A DNA stretch of 5,996 nt, taken from the NCBI GenBank assembly GCA_025927935.1, contig JAICKM010000445.1, forward strand, positions 1 to 5,996, given 5' to 3'. Positions 1-5,497 of this stretch are shown here, one piece after another. Under the pieces are notes generated by a model that saw only the letters and a list, made by a program, of their open reading frames with translations, was not told the origin of the DNA and searched no databases. The position numbers and the translations under genes were made by a program. The first letter of the stretch is position 1, and every line of letters begins with the position of its first letter. Source of the stretch: Chloroflexia bacterium (GTDB taxonomy: Bacteria; Chloroflexota; Chloroflexia; QHBQ01; JADMIH01).

Positions 1-418
1 CCGCCGGGCGGCTGCCGTTCAGGTCGAAGGCGACGCGGTAGGCGCCCGCGCCCACGCCTTGCAGGTAGAGCAGCGTGTGCGGCGTCGTCCAGCGGTACTG
101 CTGGTGCGCCGGGTCTTCTTCGTCCTGATGGATGTCGCGCCAGTAGGGCGCATCGGTCGGGCTACCCGCGACGATGCTGTAGCTGGGGCGCACCTGGTAG
201 GCCAGGGCGAGCACCACGAGCGCGACGAGCGTGACCAGGTAGGGTGCGCTGCTGCCCAGCGTGCGGCCCAGGGCGCGGATTTCGCGGGAGAGGGGCAACC
301 GGGTGGGGGCAACCTCTCCCCCCGCCCCTCCCCGCGGCGGGGGGGGGAGTCGGGTGCGCACTGCTTCTTCCACCTCCGCTGCGGGCGTGGGCAGGCGACT
401 GTCGCTAGTGCCGGCCAT
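1..418 (-). CDS. Membrane protein with short cytoplasmic tail and exported domain, 5' part only (cut by window edge)
   Basis: An open frame runs from ATG at 418-416 to the left edge, giving 139 residues without a stop. It starts inside the 3' end of the upstream membrane-protein gene (14-nt overlap, 405-418), which suggests one transcript and translational coupling. Residues 1-57 are hydrophilic, with a Pro/Gly-rich stretch at about 24-42. Residues 59-76 form one hydrophobic segment (start APYLVTL). From residue 77 the chain is polar and presumably outside the membrane, with the motifs RPSY (77-80), SPTDAPYW (86-93) and RWTT (109-112). I recall similar openings in Chloroflexota membrane proteins annotated as hypothetical or glycosyltransferase-like, but the catalytic part lies outside the window, so the function is unproven. 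The Pro/Gly stretch coincides with a GC-rich palindromic repeat and a run of nine C residues, so reading-frame integrity there deserves care. Confidence 0.72.
   Translation of the reverse strand, partial: MAGTSDSRLPTPAAEVEEAVRTRLPPPPRGGAGGEVAPTRLPLSREIRALGRTLGSSAPYLVTLVALVVLALAYQVRPSYSIVAGSPTDAPYWRDIHQDEEDPAHQQYRWTTPHTLLYLQGVGAGAYRVAFDLNGSRPA
286..350. repeat. GC-rich palindromic dispersed repeat lying inside a coding sequence
   Basis: Two adjacent palindromes are visible. GGGAGAGG at 286-293 is matched by CCTCTCCC at 313-320. CCCCGC at 330-335 faces GCGGGG at 337-342 around one base. A 9-bp direct repeat, GGGGCAACC, occurs at 292-300 and 306-314. On the plus strand one frame reads NLSPRPSPRRGGES, which resembles the spurious peptides of LTPNPSP type that annotators often meet in dispersed intergenic repeats of GC-rich genomes. 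That match is from memory and has not been searched. The element encodes roughly residues 23-45 of the membrane protein starting at 418. It includes nine consecutive G residues at 339-347. Confidence 0.55.
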
Positions 419-2498
419 AGAGCACCACGAAGTCATTGTGCCAGAGGGCGTCTGCCGGGCTGAAGCCGTAGGCGGCGGGGTTCTCGCGAGTGTAGAGCAG
501 CGCGTAGTCGTAGGGACCGGCGCCGCGCGGGGCGATGGACTGGCCGAAGCTGCGGTCGGGGTCGCCGAATTCGTGCAGGTCACGCAGATAATAGGCCAGA
601 GCGTCGATATAGACACCTGTGCCGCCGCCGTCGGCTTGCGGGTCGCCCAGAACGAGCGAGGCGCCGGGGCGGACCAGGGTGCGCAACGCCGCGGGCGCCT
701 GCGGGCCGCGCAGGTCGATGCGGTAGACCTTGTTCTCCCCGAAATCGGCCACCTGCACGAACTCGCCGGGGTAGAGGCCCGCCGCCTGGCCCGCCGTGCT
801 GCGCCAGGCGAACTCCACTTGCTGGGCGCCGCTCAGATTTTCCAGGTGGACCGTCGCCAGGTTGACGCCGAGCGCCCAGAGCACGTCGAGGCTGCGCGGG
901 CAGGGGAAGCAGTTTTCCAGTTCGTCGTTGAGTGCGGTCCACGAGGTGGGGCGCACGGTCAGGGCGGCGTTAGGCATACGCAGCCAGTGATAGCTGCTGT
1001 AATATTCGTAGAGGCTGATCATGGCGACGTTGCGCGGCCCGCGCTGGTAATAGACCATCGGGTACTCGACGATCACCTGGTCGGACGGCTGGGCGGCGAG
1101 CCAGCGATACAGCGGGATCTCCGGGCCGGACGGCAAGGGTTGCAGGGCCAGCGGCGCGCTCCATGATTCGAGCAAGAGCAGCCCCGCGCAGGCCGCCGGG
1201 ACCAGCCGTCCGCCGCGCCATCCCGGCCGGCGGGTGCTGAGCCAGGCGATGCCGAAGCCCGCCAGCACGGCCAGGCCCATGGTGATCAGCATGGCGACGC
1301 GCGTGGTGACGCGCATGGTGGCGATGCCGGGCACGAACTGGTAGAGCAGCATGTAGGGCAACGGCAGGACTGGCCCGCCGGTGAAGGTGGGCAACAATTC
1401 CGGGCCGAGGGCCATGACGACGGCGATGCCGAGCAACAGCGCGTAGAACAGCGCGTGGCGCGCCCAGGGCACACGGCGGCGCAGGCGCCAGGCGACGAGG
1501 CCGCCGAGCGCGGCCAGCGCGGGCGCGACCAGGCCGGGGAACAGGCTCCTTTCCCAGGGCCAGTCGCCGGGGTCGGCGAAGGGCTTGAGCAGCACCCGGT
1601 AGAGCGGGTTGCCGTTGTAGACGGCCAGGAAGCTTTGCAACGTGGCCGTGTAGCGCTCGATGTCCCAGAGGGCACGCTGAAAGCCGCCGTGCTGCCCGGC
1701 GATGTAGCCTGCGGCGACGGGGGCGATGACCAAGCCGGTGAGACCGAAGCCCCCGCCGAGGCGCACCAGAAAAGCGCGCGGCAGGCGGCGCTCGGCCAGG
1801 GCGTAGAACACGACGAACAACAGGATCGCGCCCAGCGTGTAGAAAGCCAGGTAGTGCGAGGCCAGGGCCTGGAGCGCGAAAAACAGCGCAAACAGCGCGG
1901 CCAGCGGCCAGGACGGGCGGCGCCAGAGCCGGTGCAGGCAGAGCAGCACGAAGGGCAGCCACTGCATGTTCAGCACGTTGAGGTGCATCAGGTTGTTGAA
2001 GCGAAAGAGGCTGAAAGCAAACACCACCCCGGCCACGATACCCGCCGCGCTGCTGCGGGTCAGGTCGCGCACCAGCAACCAGGTGCCGTAGCCGCAGAGC
2101 ACGAAGGTGAGGATCGCCACGACATTATAGGTCAGGATGGCGTTGCCGCTGAGCAAGAACACCGGCGCGCCGAGCAGCGCGGGCGAGAAGATCAGTTCGT
2201 TGAAGGAGAGCGTGCCGTGAAACGGGTACATCACGTTGGCGTCGAACAGGTGCAGCGGATCGGTGACGAGGGCATGGGCCTGCCAGGCGATGCCGTAGGC
2301 GGCGGTCAGCGTGTCGCCGAAGTCCACGGCGCCCCACCAGGCCATGCGGGCCAGCGGCCAGGTGGTGATGATTGTGAGCACGGCAAAGAGGGCCAGCACA
2401 CCCAGGTGGTCGAGGAAAGCCGGGCGGCGCGCCCGCGCGGCGGCGATGGGCGTGGGGGGCGGAATAGTATGTGTTGCTGCCGGCCGTTGTTTGATCAT
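405..2498 (-). CDS. Polytopic GT-C-like membrane protein, probable glycosyltransferase
   Basis: From ATG at 2498-2496 the protein has 697 residues. An upstream in-frame ATG at 2606 would add 36 Arg-rich residues, but it would put the start upstream of a good -10 element and adds no family-like sequence, so the downstream start is preferred. After a basic tail (1-28) come about ten hydrophobic segments, at roughly 30-50, 103-118, 121-143, 151-166, 178-190, 197-231, 250-266, 320-337, 349-364 and 401-420, with a further one near 433-450. The first outer loop carries an acidic D59-F-G-D62 motif of the kind found at GT-C active sites. Other landmarks are HLNVLNMQWLP (172-182), LPLPYMLLYQFVPG (378-391) and RVTTRVAML (396-404). 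The C-terminal 240 residues are mostly polar and probably exported. GT-C enzymes move sugars from lipid carriers outside the membrane, which would fit surface polysaccharide or protein glycosylation. Donor and acceptor cannot be read from the sequence. The membrane-protein call is firm; glycosyltransferase activity is inference. Confidence 0.82.
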   Translation of the reverse strand: MIKQRPAATHTIPPPTPIAAARARRPAFLDHLGVLALFAVLTIITTWPLARMAWWGAVDFGDTLTAAYGIAWQAHALVTDPLHLFDANVMYPFHGTLSFNELIFSPALLGAPVFLLSGNAILTYNVVAILTFVLCGYGTWLLVRDLTRSSAAGIVAGVVFAFSLFRFNNLMHLNVLNMQWLPFVLLCLHRLWRRPSWPLAALFALFFALQALASHYLAFYTLGAILLFVVFYALAERRLPRAFLVRLGGGFGLTGLVIAPVAAGYIAGQHGGFQRALWDIERYTATLQSFLAVYNGNPLYRVLLKPFADPGDWPWERSLFPGLVAPALAALGGLVAWRLRRRVPWARHALFYALLLGIAVVMALGPELLPTFTGGPVLPLPYMLLYQFVPGIATMRVTTRVAMLITMGLAVLAGFGIAWLSTRRPGWRGGRLVPAACAGLLLLESWSAPLALQPLPSGPEIPLYRWLAAQPSDQVIVEYPMVYYQRGPRNVAMISLYEYYSSYHWLRMPNAALTVRPTSWTALNDELENCFPCPRSLDVLWALGVNLATVHLENLSGAQQVEFAWRSTAGQAAGLYPGEFVQVADFGENKVYRIDLRGPQAPAALRTLVRPGASLVLGDPQADGGGTGVYIDALAYYLRDLHEFGDPDRSFGQSIAPRGAGPYDYALLYTRENPAAYGFSPADALWHNDFVVLYGRH

Positions 2499-2514
2499 TA
2501 GCCGTATTGTACCA
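2499..2514 (-). promoter_or_regulatory. Extended -10 promoter for the leftward membrane-protein genes, likely leaderless
   Basis: On the minus strand TGG-TACAAT is read at 2514-2506, matching the TGn-extended -10 form with five of six bases of TATAAT. No convincing -35 lies 16-18 bp upstream. Only seven bases (2505-2499) separate the hexamer from the ATG at 2498, so transcription would start at or next to the A of the start codon. No Shine-Dalgarno sequence is seen in those seven bases (ACGGCTA). This supports both the choice of start and a leaderless mRNA. Confidence 0.5.
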
Positions 2515-2728
2515 TACGACTTGCGTGCCCGGCGACCAACCACTCGCCCCCCTTGCCGCCACGGCGAGGAAAGTCGAGTGTGGGCCAGCCCCACAGACAC
2601 AAGCACCCAGGTGCGAAGGCCACCTGCGCGGCCTTTGGCCGGGGCATCGGATGGGGACGGTGGGATTCGGGATCCAGAAGAATACGAAAAGTATGTATCG
2701 GATGATATAGGACCAGGTCCTAGCCCAT

Positions 2729-2834
2729 CCTTACCGGAATAGGAAATTCAGGCTATTTTGGTAAGGGTTCGACACATGGTAAGGATTTTGGTAAGCTAAT
2801 GCTGATATAGTCATATTAGAAAACCTTACCAAAA
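2729..2834. promoter_or_regulatory. Cluster of five GGTAAGG/CCTTACC boxes, candidate operators
   Basis: Plus-oriented boxes lie at 2760-2766 (GGTAAGG), 2778-2784 (GGTAAGG) and 2790-2796 (GGTAAGC). Inverted copies lie at 2729-2735 and 2824-2830 (CCTTACC). The longer 11-mer ATTTTGGTAAG is exact at 2755-2765 and 2785-2795, 30 bp apart. TTTTGGTAAGG at 2756-2766 has its exact reverse complement at 2824-2834. The middle pair forms a direct repeat with a 12-bp period. OmpR/PhoB winged-helix regulators typically bind direct repeats with a period of about 11 bp, and the next gene encodes such a regulator, so autoregulation is a reasonable inference. Confidence 0.55.
2803..2811 (+). promoter_or_regulatory. 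Extended -10 element of the two-component operon promoter
   Basis: TGA-TATAGT at 2803-2811 fits the TGn-extended -10 pattern with five of six consensus bases. No -35 hexamer sits at 16-18 bp. Instead the direct-repeat pair GGTAAGG-N5-GGTAAGC ends at 2796, nine bases before the hexamer (2806). In PhoB-activated promoters the Pho box takes the place of the -35 at nearly this distance. A start near 2818 would give a leader of about 150 nt. An alternative is TTGGTA (2788-2793) with CATATT (2812-2817) at 18-bp spacing. Confidence 0.42.
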
Positions 2835-2912
2835 GCACCAACAGCAGAGCGCAACGGCGAAGAGGGACGCCAGACGTGTCAGGTAGGGTATGGGCGCATA
2901 GTGAGGAGGCCC

Positions 2913-2940
2913 CCGGAGTCGTGAGGCTGCACGAGTCCGG
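2913..2940 (+). promoter_or_regulatory. Imperfect hairpin in the leader just before the ribosome binding site
   Basis: CCGGA (2913-2917) pairs with TCCGG (2936-2940). Then comes one G-G mismatch (2918/2935), then TCGTG (2919-2923) pairs with CACGA (2930-2934), leaving a six-base loop AGGCTG. The stem ends seven bases before the GAAAGGA-like ribosome binding site at about 2947-2953. That site itself lies rather far (14 bases) from the ATG at 2968. The structure could be a translational control element or chance. No known riboswitch class is recognised. Confidence 0.3.
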
Positions 2941-2967
2941 CCTGGAGAAAGGAACTAGAACACCGCG

Positions 2968-3783
2968 ATGAAGTTCATGCGTATTCTGGCCGTGGACGAC
3001 GATGAGTCCACATTAGCCTTTCTGCGTGTTCGGCTGGAACAGGATGGCTTTGAGGTGTCCGTCGCACGCACCGGACCCGAAGCGTTGGAGATGGCCGCTA
3101 CATTGATGCCGGATCTGGCCCTGGTCGATCTGCGCCTGCCGGGGATGGATGGCTTCGAGTTGAGCCGGCGCTTGTTGCAGATCTCGGAGATCCCGATTAT
3201 TATGCTGACCGCCGTGGCCGACGAGCAAACGGTGGTCGAGGGCCTGGAGCGCTATGCGGAAGATTATGTGAACAAGCCCTTCCACTACCCGGAGCTGCGG
3301 GCACGCATCACGCGGGTGCTCTCGCGGCGGACACCCGACCCGACCACCGGGCGGATGGTGATCGACGAGCATCTCACCATCGATCTGCCCCGGCGCACAG
3401 TATGGGTAGACGGCACGCCGCAGCGGCTCTCGCCGATTGAGACGCGGCTACTGGCGACGCTGGTGCAAAACCGCGGGCGGGTGGTGCCGCAAGACGCGCT
3501 GCTGCGGCGCGCGTGGGGGCACTTGAACGAGGGCGAACCGGACTCACTGTGGGTGCGTATGCGTAACCTGCGCCGCAAGATCGGAGACGCGGCCAACCCG
3601 CCGCGCTATGTGCTGACCGAGCGGGGCGTCGGCTATCGCTTCGCCGAAGCCGAACCCGAAGCGCCCGCCGAGCCGCCGCCCGGCAACGGGCGCGCCGAGA
3701 GCGCGGCCATAAGGCGGACCACGCACCCAGCGACCACTGTGCCGGTGGTCACGAAGGTGGTCGCCGGGTTGCCCACCGGATGA
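2968..3783 (+). CDS. OmpR/PhoB-family response regulator, receiver plus winged helix
   Basis: The 271-residue protein has a receiver domain at about 4-118 and a Trans_reg_C-type winged helix at about 131-226. The receiver is complete: acidic pocket D10-D11-D12, phosphoacceptor D54 (VDLRLPGMDG), T81 and K103 (VNKPF). The usual small residues before DDY are replaced, giving ERYAEDY at 94-100. The winged helix shows SPIETRLL (155-162), RVVPQDALLRRAW (171-183), the recognition-helix region VRMRNLRRKIG (196-206) and the wing ending in GVGYRF (220-225). Phosphorylation would promote dimerisation and DNA binding. A Pro/Ala-rich tail of about 45 residues follows the last strand, which is unusual because most family members end there. 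It heads the operon, and its stop overlaps the next ATG as ATGA, so the downstream kinase is its likely partner. The GGTAAGG boxes upstream are a plausible target. The regulon cannot be named. Confidence 0.93.
   Translation: MKFMRILAVDDDESTLAFLRVRLEQDGFEVSVARTGPEALEMAATLMPDLALVDLRLPGMDGFELSRRLLQISEIPIIMLTAVADEQTVVEGLERYAEDYVNKPFHYPELRARITRVLSRRTPDPTTGRMVIDEHLTIDLPRRTVWVDGTPQRLSPIETRLLATLVQNRGRVVPQDALLRRAWGHLNEGEPDSLWVRMRNLRRKIGDAANPPRYVLTERGVGYRFAEAEPEAPAEPPPGNGRAESAAIRRTTHPATTVPVVTKVVAGLPTG
3730..3764 (+). promoter_or_regulatory. Two alternative hairpins sharing one arm, before the kinase start
   Basis: GCGACCAC at 3730-3737 can pair with GTGGTC at 3745-3750 (six pairs, seven-base loop) or with GTGGTCGC at 3757-3764 (eight pairs, 19-base loop). 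The two cannot form together. They lie within the 3' end of the regulator gene, 16 bases or more upstream of the overlapping kinase ATG at 3780. They encode the low-constraint tail of the regulator. A role in coupling translation of the two genes is only a possibility. Confidence 0.25.
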
Positions 3784-5075
3784 GCCTGGTGCCGGGTATG
3801 GAGCGCGGAGAGCTGCCGGCCATGGCGGTCCCGGCCGGCGGCGAGGCCGGGACCGGTCATCATCCCGTCCGCATCCTAGTGGTGGACGACAATCCCGACA
3901 GCACGGCGCTGCTCGTGGCCGTGCTGGAAGCCCAATCGTACACCGTCGAGACAGCGACGACTGGGCAGGCTGCCCTCCGCAGCGTGGCTGCCAATCCGCC
4001 GGCGCTGATGTTGCTCGACGTGATGCTGCCCGATCTGGATGGGCACGAGGTGGCCCGCCGGGTCAAGTACGACGCCAATCTGCCGTTTATCCCGGTCATC
4101 CTGGTGACGGCGAAAAGCGAACTGCGCGATAAAATCTACGGGTTGGAGCAAGGCGCCGACGATTTCTTGAGCAAGCCGGTCAACAGCGCCGAACTGATGG
4201 CGCGGGTCCATTCGCTCCTACGACTCAAACGCGCGCAGGACGATCTGCGCCAGCAACATGAGCAGTTACGCACCCTGCACGCGCAGTTGCGCGACTCGGA
4301 AGCCACACGCGAGGAACTGGTGCAGATGATTACGCATGATCTCCGCGGCCCGCTGACCGGGCTGCTCGGCGCGCTGGAACTCATCGAGGACGGCAGTCTG
4401 GGGCCGCTCACATCCGATCAGCACCAGTTTATCGACCAATCGCTCCGCAACTGCCAGATCCTGAACGAAATGGTCACGGATATTCTGGACGTGAACCGGC
4501 TGGAGGCCGGGCACACCGAACTCGATTGGGAGCCGGTGGACCTGCGCGCCCTGGCCGGCCTGGCCTGCACGCAGGTGCAGGCGGCGATTACGGGCAAGAA
4601 GCTGGCCCTGATCAATGCCATTGCGCCGGATCTGCCGCCCGCCTGGGCGGACCGGGGCAAGCTGGTGCGGGTGCTGGCAAACCTGCTGAATAATGCGTTC
4701 AAGTATACCGAACGTGGCGCGATCACGGTACGCGGCAGCGTGGTGGCGGATAACGGCCAGTCCCACGCGGCGCCGGGCGAGGGGCAATCCGCGGAAGCCG
4801 GGCGGCAATATCTGCTGGTCGAGGTTTGGGATACCGGCGTGGGCATCCCGGATGAGGCGCGCCCGCAGGTCTTCCAGAAGTTTTTTCGCGTGCGCAACCG
4901 GCGCGCCGCCGGGGTGGCGCGCGGCACCGGGCTGGGACTCTACTTTTGCAAACACGTAGTGGAGGCCCACGGCGGTAACATCTGGGTGGCCGCCCGCCCC
5001 GATGGCGCATCGGGCAGTGTGTTTGCGTTCACCGTGCCGCTCGCACCTGAGCCGCACGCCCCGCAGGCGCGATGA
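3780..5075 (+). CDS. Soluble receiver-histidine kinase (REC-HisKA-HATPase_c)
   Basis: The 431-residue protein has an N-terminal receiver (about 30-148) with D36-D37, phosphoacceptor D80 (LLDVMLPDLDG), T110 and K132. A charged helical linker with coiled-coil character (about 148-183) follows. The HisKA domain has phosphorylatable H186 in THDLRGPL, and the ATPase domain has N box NLLNNAFKYT (301-310), G1 DTGVGI (351-356) and G2 GTGLGL (382-387). All catalytic motifs are intact, so it should autophosphorylate and pass phosphate to receivers. There is no membrane segment, PAS, GAF or HAMP domain: the receiver itself is the input module. A Gly/Ala-rich insert (about 323-343) sits between the N and G1 boxes. 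The ATG at 3780 overlaps the previous stop as ATGA. ATG at 3822 (residue 15) has a better ribosome binding site (GGAGAG, 3807-3812) and would give 417 residues, so the start is not certain. Confidence 0.92.
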   Translation: MSLVPGMERGELPAMAVPAGGEAGTGHHPVRILVVDDNPDSTALLVAVLEAQSYTVETATTGQAALRSVAANPPALMLLDVMLPDLDGHEVARRVKYDANLPFIPVILVTAKSELRDKIYGLEQGADDFLSKPVNSAELMARVHSLLRLKRAQDDLRQQHEQLRTLHAQLRDSEATREELVQMITHDLRGPLTGLLGALELIEDGSLGPLTSDQHQFIDQSLRNCQILNEMVTDILDVNRLEAGHTELDWEPVDLRALAGLACTQVQAAITGKKLALINAIAPDLPPAWADRGKLVRVLANLLNNAFKYTERGAITVRGSVVADNGQSHAAPGEGQSAEAGRQYLLVEVWDTGVGIPDEARPQVFQKFFRVRNRRAAGVARGTGLGLYFCKHVVEAHGGNIWVAARPDGASGSVFAFTVPLAPEPHAPQAR

Positions 5076-5446
5076 TGCCGCGTATCCTGATCGTCGAAGA
5101 TGAGCCGTTGTCGCGGCAGGTGCTGCAACGCCGGCTGAGCAAAGCCGGGTATGAAGTCGATTCCGCCGACAACGGGCGTATGGCGCTGCAAACGCTGACG
5201 GCGACAGATACCCTGCCCGACGTGATCCTGACCGATCTGCATATGCCGGAAGTGAGCGGCTACGATCTGTGCGCCAGCGTGCGCCGTAACCCCCGGCTGG
5301 CCCATCTCCCTATCATTATTATGAGCGCCCTGGACGGCGCCGAATACCGAGAATCCATCCAGCCCTTTAACGTGGCACGCTACTTGACTAAACCGCTGGC
5401 GATGGATGAAGTGTTTGCCGCGATCGCGGCGGCGCTGGCGAGCTGA
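5072..5446 (+). CDS. Single-domain CheY-like response regulator
   Basis: The 124 residues are one receiver domain with no output domain. The conserved set is complete: E9-D10 acidic pocket, phosphoacceptor D55 (LTDLHMPEVSG), S85 in place of Thr, and K107 (LTKPL). Such proteins act as diffusible phosphate carriers, protein-interaction switches or phosphate sinks. The start overlaps the kinase stop as ATGA, which implies co-translation and makes the kinase at 3780 its likely phosphodonor. A second ATG directly follows the first (5075), and either may be used. Only a weak AGG (5065-5067) precedes them, in line with translational coupling. No motif suggests a link to flagellar chemotaxis, and no che or fli genes are nearby. 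Confidence 0.92.
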   Translation: MMPRILIVEDEPLSRQVLQRRLSKAGYEVDSADNGRMALQTLTATDTLPDVILTDLHMPEVSGYDLCASVRRNPRLAHLPIIIMSALDGAEYRESIQPFNVARYLTKPLAMDEVFAAIAAALAS

Positions 5447-5471
5447 CGGGGCAGGCGCCGCGCCGGATGTG

Positions 5472-5494
5472 GTGGCTCGCGGGCCACAAGGTGA
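5472..5494 (+). promoter_or_regulatory. Small hairpin and Shine-Dalgarno site before the last receiver gene
   Basis: The 51-bp gap after the stop at 5446 ends with AAGGTGA at 5489-5494 and its preceding base, a good Shine-Dalgarno sequence a few bases from ATG 5498. GTGGC (5472-5476) can pair with GCCAC (5483-5487) around TCGCGG, placing a short stem directly against the ribosome binding site. The site supports ATG 5498 as the start. Regulation by the stem is speculative. No internal promoter is evident in the gap. Confidence 0.4.
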
Positions 5495-5497
5495 AGT

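Larger units (their letters stand above)
2499..2967. other. Divergent intergenic region of 469 bp
   Basis: No protein-like frame is convincing here. The left half (about 2515-2690) is GC-rich and contains nothing I recognise. The stretch from about 2690 to 2835 is markedly AT-richer than the rest of the window and holds the GGTAAGG box cluster and the rightward promoter candidate. The sequence TGATATAG occurs twice, at 2703-2710 and 2803-2810, exactly 100 bp apart. The last 130 bp are a probable transcribed leader with one imperfect hairpin. Confidence 0.7.

Noticed and set aside
261..1166. 301-residue plus-strand open frame
   Set aside because: It is antisense to the two minus-strand genes, runs through the dispersed repeat and has no recognisable motif.
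970..1962. 330-residue minus-strand frame within the membrane-protein gene
   Set aside because: It is rich in Ala, Arg and Pro and lacks the hydrophobic pattern of the true frame. It is an alternative-frame shadow.
1455..2501. 348-residue plus-strand open frame opposite the membrane-protein gene
   Set aside because: Its composition is rich in Gln, Glu, Arg and Gly, with no domain, and it mirrors the codons of a clear polytopic membrane protein. It is an antisense shadow in GC-rich DNA.
2499..2606. N-terminal extension of the membrane protein to ATG 2606
   Set aside because: The added 36 residues are Arg/Gly-rich and not family-like, and the extension spans a good -10 element next to the preferred ATG.
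2311..2742. Plus-strand frame crossing into the intergenic region
   Set aside because: It starts inside the opposite gene, has no ribosome binding site or domain, and its composition is typical of spurious frames.
2756..2834. Possible small transposon with 11-bp terminal inverted repeats (TTTTGGTAAGG)
   Set aside because: No target-site duplication flanks the arms, and the same box recurs in direct orientation between and outside them, which fits an operator cluster better.
2499..2967. Riboswitch, tRNA or CRISPR in the intergenic region
   Set aside because: There is no cloverleaf, no known aptamer core and no regularly spaced long repeats. The GGTAAGG copies are short and irregularly spaced.
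4266..5057. 263-residue minus-strand frame opposite the kinase
   Set aside because: The plus strand has all kinase motifs intact, and the antisense product has no family features.
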